DNA from: Clostridia bacterium
Lineage (GTDB): Bacteria > Bacillota > Clostridia > Oscillospirales > CAG-272
Assembly: GCA_017472695.1 (NCBI GenBank)
Contig: JAFUOQ010000014.1
Span: 40,649 to 104,648 of the forward strand
Length of the DNA stretch: 64,000 nucleotides
Direction: 5' to 3'
The notes under the pieces were generated by a model that was not told the DNA's origin, ran no database searches, and saw nothing but the letters and a program-made list of their open reading frames with translations. Numbering within the stretch: position 1 is the first letter of the stretch; every line of letters starts with the position of its first letter. Positions 50,997-61,165 of this stretch are shown here, in pieces. The position numbers and the translations under genes are program-made.

Positions 50997-51641
50997 ATGG
51001 AGCTCAAGGGCAAAAAAATTAACTTTTTAGGTGACTCAATAACAGAGGGACATGGCACAAGTGACTGGACAACAAAGCCATATCACCAGGTTTTAAAGGC
51101 TAATGTAGGTCTTGCTGAAGCAAGAAACTATGGTGTAGGTGGCACAAAAATTGCACGCCTGCCGGTTATTACAGATAACCCATTTGACCACGACTTTAAT
51201 GAACGTGCACTCAACATGGACAAAGATGCCGATATGGTAGTAGTATTTGGTGGCACAAACGACTACGGACACGCTACAATTCCACTCGGTACATTCGATG
51301 ACCAAGATATTCATACATTCTATGGTGGTATGCACAACCTTTGTAAATATTTAATTGAAACATATGTTGGTAAGCCAATCGTGTTTATGACTCCATTACA
51401 TAGACTACAAGAGGGAAAGCAGGACAATGATATTTCAAGACCTCTAAAGGAATTTGTTGATGCACAAAGAGAAGTTTGCGAATACTATTCAATCCCTGTT
51501 TGTGACCTCTTTAAGGACGGCGGTATGCCTGGTAACATTTGGGCATGGTGCGAAAAATATATGCCTGATGGACTCCATCCAAATGATGCAGGTCATGAGT
51601 TAATTGCTGCAAAGCTTCAAAAATTCCTTGAAAATCTATAA
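50997..51641 (+). CDS. SGNH/GDSL hydrolase, first copy
   Basis: 214 aa from the ATG at 50997, with GGGAG upstream; the open frame reads back to 50916 without a site. Block I is INFLGDSITEGHG (catalytic Ser), block III VVFGGTNDYGH, and block V DGLHPNDAGHE (Asp and His). No signal peptide. Likely a deacetylase or esterase acting on sugar or lipid esters. It is the first of two tandem paralogues. Confidence 0.92.
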   Translation: MELKGKKINFLGDSITEGHGTSDWTTKPYHQVLKANVGLAEARNYGVGGTKIARLPVITDNPFDHDFNERALNMDKDADMVVVFGGTNDYGHATIPLGTFDDQDIHTFYGGMHNLCKYLIETYVGKPIVFMTPLHRLQEGKQDNDISRPLKEFVDAQREVCEYYSIPVCDLFKDGGMPGNIWAWCEKYMPDGLHPNDAGHELIAAKLQKFLENL

Positions 51642-51650
51642 GGTGGAATT

Positions 51651-52307
51651 ATGGAACTAAAGGGAAAGAAGATAAACTTTTTGGGTGACTCAATTACATT
51701 TGGCTGTGGCGCAAGTGACCCCTCCAAATGCTTTGTCAGCCTAATGAAGGAATATAATGATTTAGCCGAGGCAAGAAACTACGGCATAGGTGGCACACGT
51801 ATTTCAAGACAAAGGGAAATAACGAATCCAGAGGTTGATAACGACTTCAATATGCGTTGGGACAAAATGGACCCGGATGCTGATATATTTGTTATTTTCG
51901 GTGGAACAAATGACTATGCCACAGGTCAAGCGCCACTCGGCACACCCGCCGACACAGAGGTGTTTACATTCTATGGCGCACTTCATCATCTTTGCTATAT
52001 GCTTACAAAAACATATCCCGAAAAAACAGTAGTCTTTATTACTCCCTTACATAGATTCAACGAATTTGGAGAGGGCACTTGGAAGCCCGAGGGAATAGAG
52101 CAACGCCCCTTGAAGGAGTATGTTTACGCAGTAAAAGAGGTGTGTGAGCGCTTTTCAATTCCCGTTTGTGATCTCTATGGTCAAGGACTTTTGCACGGCA
52201 ATATTCCATCATGGTGCAAGGAATATATGCCCGATGGACTCCATCCAAACGACAAGGGATATGAAATCTTAGCAAAAAGACTTTCAAGCTTTTTAAAGAA
52301 CCTATAA
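51651..52307 (+). CDS. SGNH/GDSL hydrolase, second copy
   Basis: 218 aa, 9 nt after the first copy with AAGGTGG upstream. The same blocks are present (INFLGDSITFGCG, IFGGTNDYATG, DGLHPNDKGYE), and both proteins start MELKGKKINFLGDSIT. The middle differs (acidic and aromatic changes near the substrate face), suggesting a tandem duplication with substrate divergence. Confidence 0.92.
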   Translation: MELKGKKINFLGDSITFGCGASDPSKCFVSLMKEYNDLAEARNYGIGGTRISRQREITNPEVDNDFNMRWDKMDPDADIFVIFGGTNDYATGQAPLGTPADTEVFTFYGALHHLCYMLTKTYPEKTVVFITPLHRFNEFGEGTWKPEGIEQRPLKEYVYAVKEVCERFSIPVCDLYGQGLLHGNIPSWCKEYMPDGLHPNDKGYEILAKRLSSFLKNL

Positions 52308-52340
52308 TACAAAGGAGTGGCAATTTGCCACTCCTTTGTA
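52308..52340 (+). terminator. Terminator after the SGNH pair
   Basis: ACAAAGGAGTGGCA pairs with TGCCACTCCTTTGT; the T-run is weak. Confidence 0.65.
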
Positions 52341-52369
52341 ATTCCGTTTGTAAATAAAAAGAAAACGTA

Positions 52370-52458
52370 AACCGAATGGTTCGGTTGATTAGATGTGCCT
52401 TCGGCGATAAGATACACGCTAAAGCGTGATGATATACCATTGCTATCACAATGGATAA
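52370..52458. repeat. Cluster of short hairpins (REP-like)
   Basis: ACCGAA/TTCGGT, GCC-TTC-GGC, CACGC/GCGTG and CCATTG/CAATGG follow each other with GATA-type spacers. It may be the degraded left end of the cassette that carries the two pseudogenes at 52525-53317. Confidence 0.5.
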
Positions 52459-52494
52459 AAAAGAAAACCGACTTTTAAGTCGGTTTTCTTTTTT
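52457..52494. terminator. Bidirectional terminator
   Basis: AAGAAAACCGACTT pairs with AAGTCGGTTTTCTT with long A and T runs. Confidence 0.88.
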
Positions 52495-52524
52495 GGGGTG
52501 CCAAGCGAAACCTAAATAGAACCT

Positions 52525-52955
52525 TTATTCAAAGAATTCTACAGGTGTGGCATTAAATTTGGAAATAAAAAATTCATTGATTAGAAAAGGAATATTAGTG
52601 TTTTCATAGAAAACTGGAATTTGCTCAACACGAATTTGAAGTTCTTTATTTATTTCAATCACTTTCAAGTTGTATGAAATTTTTGAAAAATCTTTTTTGA
52701 AGGTTATAATGGAACATTCATCATTCAACTCATATTCCAATGTATCATTTACATTTGGAATCTTTAGTTTAATTAAAAACTCCTCTTTTGTGAGTTGAAC
52801 ATTAAAGATAAATTTTCTTGTAAAAGCATCTGTATTGTTCACATTGTGAGTAATTTTTCGATATTTTTTAATATGAGAAAAAATAAGTAAAAATACCAAA
52901 AAACAATAATTGGAACTAAGATAGCGACCAAAATATATGGTAATACAGTATCCAT
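52525..52955 (-). pseudogene. Small membrane-anchored protein, frameshifted
   Basis: An ATG at 52955 behind GGAGG starts MDTVLPYILVAILVPIIVFW, a transmembrane helix, which soon stops. One frame over, within a run of T residues near 52895-52905, an open frame continues with FLLIFSHIKKYRKI to 52525. Joined, they give about 142 aa with one N-terminal helix and a beta-rich soluble part. The start is coupled to the four-helix-bundle gene. Function unknown. A slippage mutation in the T run is the simplest cause. Confidence 0.6.
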
Positions 52956-52957
52956 AA

Positions 52958-53317
52958 TTATTCCTCCAAATTAGCTTTAGTAGTATTTATGGAAGAAATA
53001 AGCATTCTGCGAATAGCACCACATTCGTTTTGGATTGGCTTGTATTCAGATTCTTGCATGTAGCCTGTTTCAAACAGTAATTCTAACCAATATTCTGTTT
53101 CGTAGCATTCCTTTTGTGCTATTTCAAGCTTAGAAATAAAATCCTTTTTGCCTTGTGCATATTACGCTTCGTGAATATTTGCACCTATGCTTGTACCTGA
53201 ACGCAAGAGCTGATTAGTTAAAACTGACTCTTTGTGATTTGCTTTAATATTTCTGCAAAGAATAACAATTTGCTTTGCAAAATCCTTTGATTTATCTCTT
53301 AAAATGCTGTTTGACAT
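52958..53317 (-). pseudogene. Four-helix-bundle (S23/Avd-like) protein with nonsense mutation
   Basis: ATG at 53317 with GAGGTG. The frame reads SILRDKSKDFAKQIVILCRN, then RSGTSIGANIHEA, then TAA at 53162-53164, and continues in the same frame as YAQGKKDFISKLEIAQKECY to a stop at 52958. The family has Gln at the stop (HEAQYAQ), so a single C-to-T change made CAA into TAA. The full 119-aa length matches the family first described as 23S rRNA intervening-sequence protein. Confidence 0.85.
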
Positions 53318-53371
53318 AGTTATCACCTCAATAAAAGTATAACACAAACTAAACTGCTTGTAAAGTTATTA

Positions 53372-53540
53372 GTGATATTCTGCTATGCAGAGTGATATTT
53401 TTCTGCGAAAAGTGATATTGAAGCCTCAGGGCTTCAGTGATATTATATTCGCCCTTGTTACTTTCAACTGCCGAAGGCAATATCACTACGAAGTAATATC
53501 ACTGCGTAGCAATAGAACTCGCCGAAAGGCGAATATAACT
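53372..53540. repeat. GTGATATT repeat array with palindromic spacers
   Basis: GTGATATT occurs at 53372, 53392, 53412 and 53437, and its reverse complement at 53479 and 53495. The pieces between are small palindromes (CTGCTATGCAG, GAAGCCTCAGGGCTTC, TGCCGAAGGCA) and GGCGAATA/TATTCGCC near both ends. It is a REP-like composite palindrome located upstream of the four-helix-bundle pseudogene. Confidence 0.75.
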
Positions 53541-53541
53541 G

Positions 53542-53581
53542 AAAAAAGAAGCACCTGTCCAAAGACAAGTGCTTCTTTTTT
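53542..53581 (-). terminator. Terminator of the Gly-Arg-His tRNA operon
   Basis: GAAGCAC(C)TGT pairs with ACA(A)GTGCTTC; the minus strand continues with T residues. Confidence 0.85.
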
Positions 53582-53582
53582 A

Positions 53583-53660
53583 TGGGGTGGATGATGAGAT
53601 TCGAACCCACGGCCTTCAGAGCCACAATCTGACGCTCTAACCAGCTGAGCTACACCCACC
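53583..53660 (-). tRNA. tRNA-His (GTG)
   Basis: Acceptor GTGGGTG with CATCCAC, the extra G at -1 facing C73, anticodon GTG in ATTGTGG, encoded CCA. The G(-1) confirms His. Confidence 0.97.
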
Positions 53661-53732
53661 AAAGTGCTCTCTCCCAAAGGAGAGTATATAGCTTTACCAC
53701 GCATGGGCAAAGCCCCTAACCACCGAAGTGGT

Positions 53733-53809
53733 TGGCGTACCCAGAGAGATTCGAACTCCCGACCTACTGCTTAGAAGGCAGTTGCTCTATCCGGCTGAGC
53801 TATGGGTAC
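53733..53809 (-). tRNA. tRNA-Arg (TCT)
   Basis: 77 nt; acceptor GTACCCA/TGGGTAC, anticodon stem ACTGC/GCAGT with loop CTTCTAA giving TCT, encoded CCA. Confidence 0.97.
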
Positions 53810-53821
53810 ATTGCAAAAAAA

Positions 53822-53895
<74 letters not shown>

Positions 53896-53922
53896 AAATC
53901 GCTATTTGTTTTTTGCCCTCAT

Positions 53923-53951
53923 ATAATATCACATAAAAAGCACTTTGTCAA
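53923..53951 (-). promoter_or_regulatory. Promoter of the tRNA operon
   Basis: On the minus strand, TTGACA is followed after 17 nt by TATTAT. Confidence 0.85.
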
Positions 53952-54023
53952 TACCTTTTTTGTATTTTTTTTAATTTTTGATATCAAATTTTTCGACATG
54001 GCGATTTTATTATATAACAATTG

Positions 54024-54051
54024 AAAAAGCCGTGCGTGTGCACGGCTTTTT
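54024..54051. terminator. Terminator after the C39-like gene
   Basis: AAAAGCCGTGC pairs with GCACGGCTTTT around GTGT. Confidence 0.88.
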
Positions 54052-54082
54052 ATGGTGGGAGTCAAGCGGGGCAAACACTTAA

Positions 54083-55318
54083 CTATTTTACAACGACGGA
54101 ATATGAGCCCATTTCGTGATATCTTTGCTCAAACAAATCCATATCAATCTCAAACACATTGCCAGCAGGATTTGCCAATGTTACTGTGTTATTTTCATAA
54201 TCGTAACCTACAAGCACCATGCAAGCCATATTTGACTTTAGATAAAGATTTTTTCCATCTATAACCCAAATGCGAGAAATTGACGGGGTAATATCAAAAT
54301 TCTCACATGCCCATACAATAACAGCATTGTCTTGGCTCACCTCATAGTAAAGGCTTTCCACATTTTTGCCTGAATAGTTGTAAGCCTTGTGTGAACCACC
54401 ATTGACAGAAATAAATTTAGTAGCAGAATCTATAATAACAGGAGGCAAGCAACCATAGGAATTATATGCGTTTCGAGGGTTGCCAACATTTGCCTCGTTA
54501 AAATCAGTATACCCAACAGGACCCTTTTCAAGATAAAGGTCGCAAAGCTCACATTTGTCAACATTATAGTTTAAATATGCTAAAACCATAGCTAACGAGG
54601 TTATCTCGTCGCCACTTGGCAATTCTGGATATTGTGAGATATGCTCAAGCTCTAAAAGGTGAGAGCCTTCCATTTTCATATATTTCTCACTCGCTAACAC
54701 CTCACCCTCAAGTGTAAGCTCGGAGAGAAATACACCACTCGCTTCATTTATGTTTATATTTAGTTTTGCGCTAATATCAATAGTCGCTTCGCCCTCTGCT
54801 TCTATTGTAGTAGTATAAGTTGTCAAAAGAGTGCTAGTACCCACAGCTGTTACAGAAGGGAACGCCTTTTCCTCGCCATTTACTATTAATGTGCCACCCT
54901 GCGAGGTTGTTATTGTGTCCTTGGTGTCTAAATATAGCTCAATGCTCAAATATATAATGTTTTCACCCTCGTTTTTTAAAACAGCCCATTCGCACCTTAA
55001 ATTCGTATTACATAGGTACTCGCTTAAAATCGTTCCTTGTGAATCAATGCTTGCAATTTGAGGTAATTCCTCGTCGCTTTCCGTGTCCAAGTCCGTATCA
55101 CTGCTTGAATCATCTTCTGTATCAGTGTTGCTTTCACCATTTGTGTCGGTTGAAGAATCTATACTAGACTCTATATCTGTGTTGCTATCAGTATTAGTGT
55201 CGCTATCACTATCGTTTCCCCATAGCTCGCTAGCACTAACATAAAAAACCATAGCGCACACAAGACAAAGCAAAATAAGAACAATACAAGATAAATATTT
55301 TTTAAATCCCGACTTCAT
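54083..55318 (-). CDS. Secreted C39-like peptidase fold protein lacking catalytic residues
   Basis: 411 aa from the ATG at 55318, chosen for AGGAAGGGG upstream. A membrane/signal segment (residues 8-29) is followed by a Ser/Asp/Thr-rich linker (35-84), a beta-sandwich (about 90-220) and a C39-like domain (EHISQYPELPSGDEIT to VTLANPAG). In active relatives the sequence is PTGCE; here Asp237 stands in place of the nucleophile Cys. HCVVLVGYD of relatives is ACMVLVGYD here, so the His is Ala365. It is therefore likely an inactive binding protein on the cell surface. Confidence 0.78.
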   Translation of the reverse strand: MKSGFKKYLSCIVLILLCLVCAMVFYVSASELWGNDSDSDTNTDSNTDIESSIDSSTDTNGESNTDTEDDSSSDTDLDTESDEELPQIASIDSQGTILSEYLCNTNLRCEWAVLKNEGENIIYLSIELYLDTKDTITTSQGGTLIVNGEEKAFPSVTAVGTSTLLTTYTTTIEAEGEATIDISAKLNININEASGVFLSELTLEGEVLASEKYMKMEGSHLLELEHISQYPELPSGDEITSLAMVLAYLNYNVDKCELCDLYLEKGPVGYTDFNEANVGNPRNAYNSYGCLPPVIIDSATKFISVNGGSHKAYNYSGKNVESLYYEVSQDNAVIVWACENFDITPSISRIWVIDGKNLYLKSNMACMVLVGYDYENNTVTLANPAGNVFEIDMDLFEQRYHEMGSYSVVVK

Positions 55319-55352
55319 TATTTTTCCCCTTCCTAGGTTGGTTTGTAATTCA

Positions 55353-55380
55353 ATTATAAAGGAAAAAATCGGCAAATCAA
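55353..55380 (-). promoter_or_regulatory. Promoter of the C39-like gene
   Basis: On the minus strand, TTGATT is followed after 16 nt by TATAAT. Confidence 0.6.
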
Positions 55381-55505
55381 TCAAAACCGTGCGACAGAAA
55401 ACGATAAAAGCTGACAAAACGACACCATACGATAGAGATATGTGTCACAAAAGGCTAAAAAAGGAAAAAACGCGCGATAAATAAAGCTAAAAGTTTATGC
55501 AAAAC

Positions 55506-55534
55506 TTGAATTTTTTATGCATGTATGATATACT
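55506..55534 (+). promoter_or_regulatory. Promoter of ligA
   Basis: TTGAAT is followed after 17 nt by TATACT, which overlaps the region 60 nt before the start. Confidence 0.65.
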
Positions 55535-55578
55535 ATTTTTGTACGAAATAGATGCTTTTGCATCTATTCCAAGGCTGA

Positions 55579-57603
<2,025 letters not shown>

Positions 57604-57640
57604 AGCTAGAATGGTATCTCAAAGGAAAAGGAGGAAGAAA

Positions 57641-58963
57641 ATGCTTGAGTTAAGTGATGGCGCGAAAAAAGCGCTCGAGCTTTTGCATAAGCACGGGCAC
57701 GAGGCGTATATTGTCGGTGGTAGCGTGCGCGATATGTTAATGGGCATAGAGGCTAATGATTTTGATATAACCACAAGCGCAACTCCCGACGAAATGAAGC
57801 TTGCCTTTGCTGGATATACAGTAATTGAAACAGGCATTAAGCATGGCACCCTGACCTTCCTTTATAAAAAAGAGCCAATAGAGGTAACCACATATCGTAT
57901 AGATGGGGATTACAAGGATAACAGACATCCTGAAAGCGTTGAGTTTACTAAAAATCTCAACAATGATTTATCCCGTCGAGATTTCACAATGAACGCGCTC
58001 GTTTATAACGAAAGAGAGGGAATAGTCGACCTCTTTGGCGGACAAAACGATATAAACAACAAAGTAATAAAAGCCATAGGTGACCCGGAAATAAGATTTC
58101 GCGAGGATGCACTTCGCATTTTGCGTGGAGTTCGCTTTGCATCTGCTTTAGGCTTTGAAATTGAAGAAAAAACAAAGGATGCAATGGTCAAGTGTGCGCA
58201 TCTTTTGCACAATGTTTCAGCTGAAAGAATCAATGTTGAAATATCAAAGCTTTTGCTAGGCAAAAATGTAAAAAAGGTACTCCTTGACCATTATGAAATA
58301 ATAGGTGAAATACTTCCCGAAATAAAGGAAATGCACGGCTTTTCACAAAATAGTAAATATCATGTTTACGATATTTTGGAGCATACTGCCGTTGCAATAG
58401 AAAATATTCCTCCGGTATTGCATTTAAGACTTACAATGCTACTGCACGATACAGGGAAAATCAGAACCTATACAGAGGATGAAAACGGGAACGGACATTT
58501 TTATGGTCACAATAGGGTGAGTGCTAAAATTGCCGAGCGGTTTTTGAACCAATATAGATATGATAATGATACAAAAGAAAAGGTGCTCAAGCTCGTTGAA
58601 ATTCACGATGCACCTATTGACTTTGATAAGGTATTTATAAAAAAGCGAATGAATCGTATAGGCAAGGACCTTTTCTTTGACCTTTTAAAGGTCAAAAGAG
58701 CGGACAATCTGGCACAAAATCCAGAGTATCTATGGATTACAAAGCTAAACGAAATGGAGAAAATGGCAAATGAAATAGCAGAGGAAAATTGCTTCACCCT
58801 GCAGTCACTTGATATATCCGGAAATGATTTAATAGCCCTTGGCTTGAAGGGCAAGGAAATTGGTGATACTTTAAACGAGCTTTTAAACGAAGTTATTGAG
58901 GAGAAGCTTTTGAATGAAAAAGAGGCACTAATTAAAAAAGCAAAGGAAATATTTAGACAATAA
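57641..58963 (+). CDS. cca: CCA-adding tRNA nucleotidyltransferase
   Basis: 440 aa from the ATG at 57641 with AAAGGAGGA upstream. Class II nucleotidyltransferase head: AYIVGGSVRDMLMGIEANDF (GGSVRD and DxD), RRDFTMNALVYN, RFREDALRILRGVRFASAL. An HD domain follows (MLLHDTGKIRTY). It adds or repairs tRNA CCA ends; with an HD domain it may also trim. The tRNAs here all encode CCA, so repair is the expected role. Confidence 0.93.
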   Translation: MLELSDGAKKALELLHKHGHEAYIVGGSVRDMLMGIEANDFDITTSATPDEMKLAFAGYTVIETGIKHGTLTFLYKKEPIEVTTYRIDGDYKDNRHPESVEFTKNLNNDLSRRDFTMNALVYNEREGIVDLFGGQNDINNKVIKAIGDPEIRFREDALRILRGVRFASALGFEIEEKTKDAMVKCAHLLHNVSAERINVEISKLLLGKNVKKVLLDHYEIIGEILPEIKEMHGFSQNSKYHVYDILEHTAVAIENIPPVLHLRLTMLLHDTGKIRTYTEDENGNGHFYGHNRVSAKIAERFLNQYRYDNDTKEKVLKLVEIHDAPIDFDKVFIKKRMNRIGKDLFFDLLKVKRADNLAQNPEYLWITKLNEMEKMANEIAEENCFTLQSLDISGNDLIALGLKGKEIGDTLNELLNEVIEEKLLNEKEALIKKAKEIFRQ

Positions 58964-58992
58964 AAAAGAAGCGAAAAGCTCGCTTCTTTTTT
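58963..58992. terminator. Bidirectional terminator
   Basis: AAAAAAGAAGCG pairs with CGCTTCTTTTTT between convergent genes. Confidence 0.88.
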
Positions 58993-58995
58993 GCT

Positions 58996-59994
58996 TTATT
59001 GACTATGCTTGATTTTTGTTTTAAAAAACATTTTGATTTTGTTAAACAATTTTTGGGAATCATGCCAGAATTGCTTGTGGTTGAATATCATTGCAAGTCC
59101 AAAGGAGAGCGGGGTTACAATGCTAAATACCGGAACAATTAGCCAGAACCAAGGCCAGTATTTTGCAATGGTAACATATTGCGTTACAGTTCCACCATCT
59201 AAAACGGGAACAGTCATGGATTTGAAAAAGTTAGGACAAAAGTATGAAAGAATTTGACCAATATCAGACATTACAACCTCGGGCACACCGTTATTATAAG
59301 AGATTTCAAGTGGTCCCCAAATATAAGACGTGTTTTTGTAGTTAGGAACAATAACCTGTAAGCTATTTGCTCCTTCGCCATCTCTTAAAGGAATAAATCC
59401 AAGCTCGGATTGAAGTATTTGATTAAGTATAATAAAGAGCATAAGCAAAAGCAAACCAACGGGAGCTACCCAAATTCTTTTGTAAGAAAGCTTGTGTCGC
59501 TTCAAAAGCACCATGAGCAAAGGAACGGCAAGCAACATCCAGTGATGATAGTAGAATCTTAAAATGTCAAGAATCTGCGCACTTTGTTCTATAGCATCTC
59601 CTTTAGCCATTGGCTCTTCTGGATAAAATAAAGCAATAGCACCACTGATTACACCAATGTAGAACATATAATCATAGAGATATTTGTTTTTGCTAAGGAA
59701 GAAAAACATAAATACCGCAATGTTAGCACCACAAATGTTAACAAACCAAGAATCGCGCCAGCCTCTTTCTGTAATATGGAAGCCATCTGTATAATCTGCG
59801 TATGGTGGAATGAACATTTTTACAAAATGCAAAAGAAATCCTAATGCGAGTAAAGAGAATAAAACAATAAATTGAACACGAGAGGAAGCCTTTCTTAATG
59901 CAAAATATAATCCTACTATTGCACCAGCTGATAGTAATAAGAAAAGAAAATACCATTCGTTGAACATTTGTATTTCAAATTCACTAAAAACCAT
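58996..59994 (-). CDS. YwaF-family membrane protein
   Basis: 332 aa with about eight transmembrane helices. The order of short helices with DSWFVNICGANIAVFMFFFL, ALFYPEEPM and RFYYHHWMLLAVPLLMVLL matches YwaF/TMEM164-like proteins (integral membrane, unknown activity; conserved Asp, Asn, His near the membrane). No ribosome site is clear. Confidence 0.78.
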   Translation of the reverse strand: MVFSEFEIQMFNEWYFLFLLLSAGAIVGLYFALRKASSRVQFIVLFSLLALGFLLHFVKMFIPPYADYTDGFHITERGWRDSWFVNICGANIAVFMFFFLSKNKYLYDYMFYIGVISGAIALFYPEEPMAKGDAIEQSAQILDILRFYYHHWMLLAVPLLMVLLKRHKLSYKRIWVAPVGLLLLMLFIILNQILQSELGFIPLRDGEGANSLQVIVPNYKNTSYIWGPLEISYNNGVPEVVMSDIGQILSYFCPNFFKSMTVPVLDGGTVTQYVTIAKYWPWFWLIVPVFSIVTPLSFGLAMIFNHKQFWHDSQKLFNKIKMFFKTKIKHSQ

Positions 59995-60135
59995 AAATAC
60001 CTCGAAAATGTAAATTTGTTAACAAATAAGAAATTTTACGTAAGAATTTTAACATATTTTTCACAGTAATTCAATGTTTGTCAACAAAGTTAACATTTTA
60101 TTAACAATAATTCATGGTAGTATTTACTAACAAAT

Positions 60136-60167
60136 ACAAAAAGGAAGCAATATTGCTTCCTTTTTGT
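60136..60167. terminator. Terminator after the sugar transferase gene
   Basis: ACAAAAAGGAAGCAAT pairs with ATTGCTTCCTTTTTGT, a perfect palindrome. Confidence 0.88.
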
Positions 60168-60171
60168 TTTA

Positions 60172-60915
60172 TTAATTTTCAGCACCAACAGCACTTTCAA
60201 CAGGTGCTTCTGCTTGAGCTTCAGCTGGCTCTAATGCTTCTTGCTTCTTGATTTCTACAACGCCCTCTTCAACACTGTCGCTTTTGAAAACCTTAACAAT
60301 TGTCATAAAGAATATCTTTATATCAAGCCAAAGTGAGAAATGCCTTAAATAATATGCATCATAGGCAGCTTTTTTGGTAGGCTGTGCAGCTAGAACGTCT
60401 CTACCGTTTACTTGTGCCCAACCAGAAATTCCAGGTCTTGTTTGGTACAAATGATATCCTTCACGAGCTGTGTTTAGCTCAATTTCGGATGGCTGTGATG
60501 GTCTGAATCCGATCAAACTCATTTTGAATGTTAACATATTGAAAAGCTGAGGCAGCTCGTCAATTGATGTTTTTCTAATGAGGGCACCAACCTTTGTTAT
60601 GTATGATTTTGCTTCTGCGTATTCATAACCGGCAACATCGTGTCTTGCGTCGGTAGACATACTTCTAAATTTAATGCAGTTGAATGTTTTTCCGTTTTTG
60701 CCGATCCTCTTTTGCTTGAAGAAAACAGGACCCTTGGAGTCAATCTTTATTGCTATAGCAACGATAATAAATAAAGGGGATAAAAGAATTAGTGCTAATA
60801 GAGCTATTAAGAAATCTACAATGGCCTTTAAAAAACGGTAAATCTTTTGGAAAAAGTTTAATTTGTATGGTGGTTGTCCTTCAGTTATAAACTTTTCTTT
60901 TTTGTTTTTACTCAT
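60172..60915 (-). CDS. Polyprenyl-phosphate sugar phosphotransferase
   Basis: 247 aa. One hydrophobic N-terminal segment (FLIALLALILLSPLFIIVAI), then the bacterial sugar-transferase core: FFKQKRIGKNGKTFNCIKFR, RKTSIDELPQLFNML, SLIGFRPSQPSEIE, RPGISGWAQVNGRD. It transfers a sugar phosphate to undecaprenyl phosphate, the first step of exopolysaccharide or glycan assembly. The tail from 215 is Glu/Ala-rich and atypical. No other glycan-synthesis genes are adjacent. Confidence 0.92.
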   Translation of the reverse strand: MSKNKKEKFITEGQPPYKLNFFQKIYRFLKAIVDFLIALLALILLSPLFIIVAIAIKIDSKGPVFFKQKRIGKNGKTFNCIKFRSMSTDARHDVAGYEYAEAKSYITKVGALIRKTSIDELPQLFNMLTFKMSLIGFRPSQPSEIELNTAREGYHLYQTRPGISGWAQVNGRDVLAAQPTKKAAYDAYYLRHFSLWLDIKIFFMTIVKVFKSDSVEEGVVEIKKQEALEPAEAQAEAPVESAVGAEN

Positions 60916-61070
60916 TTTTCTGTCTACTCTTTACTTGAATTTTTTCCTAGTGGAAAATAAATTAACGATGATATTATATCATAATATTGTTGAAAATGCA
61001 AGAAGAATATTTAATATAATTCTAAAATTGTCAACTATTTGACGAAAAAATAAAATTCAGTCTAAAACCC

Positions 61071-61099
61071 TTGCAATTAAATTAAAAATAGTGTATTAT
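61071..61099 (+). promoter_or_regulatory. Promoter of ftsZ
   Basis: TTGCAA is followed after 17 nt by TATTAT. Confidence 0.6.
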
Positions 61100-61165
61100 T
61101 AAAATGTATAGATATGTTTTTAGCGTAAACTGTTTAATATGATCTATTTTTGCAGGGAGGTAAAA

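Noticed and set aside
52958-53540. Diversity-generating retroelement (Avd-like gene plus repeats)
   Set aside because: No reverse transcriptase or template/variable repeat pair is present in the window; the repeats are short palindromes.
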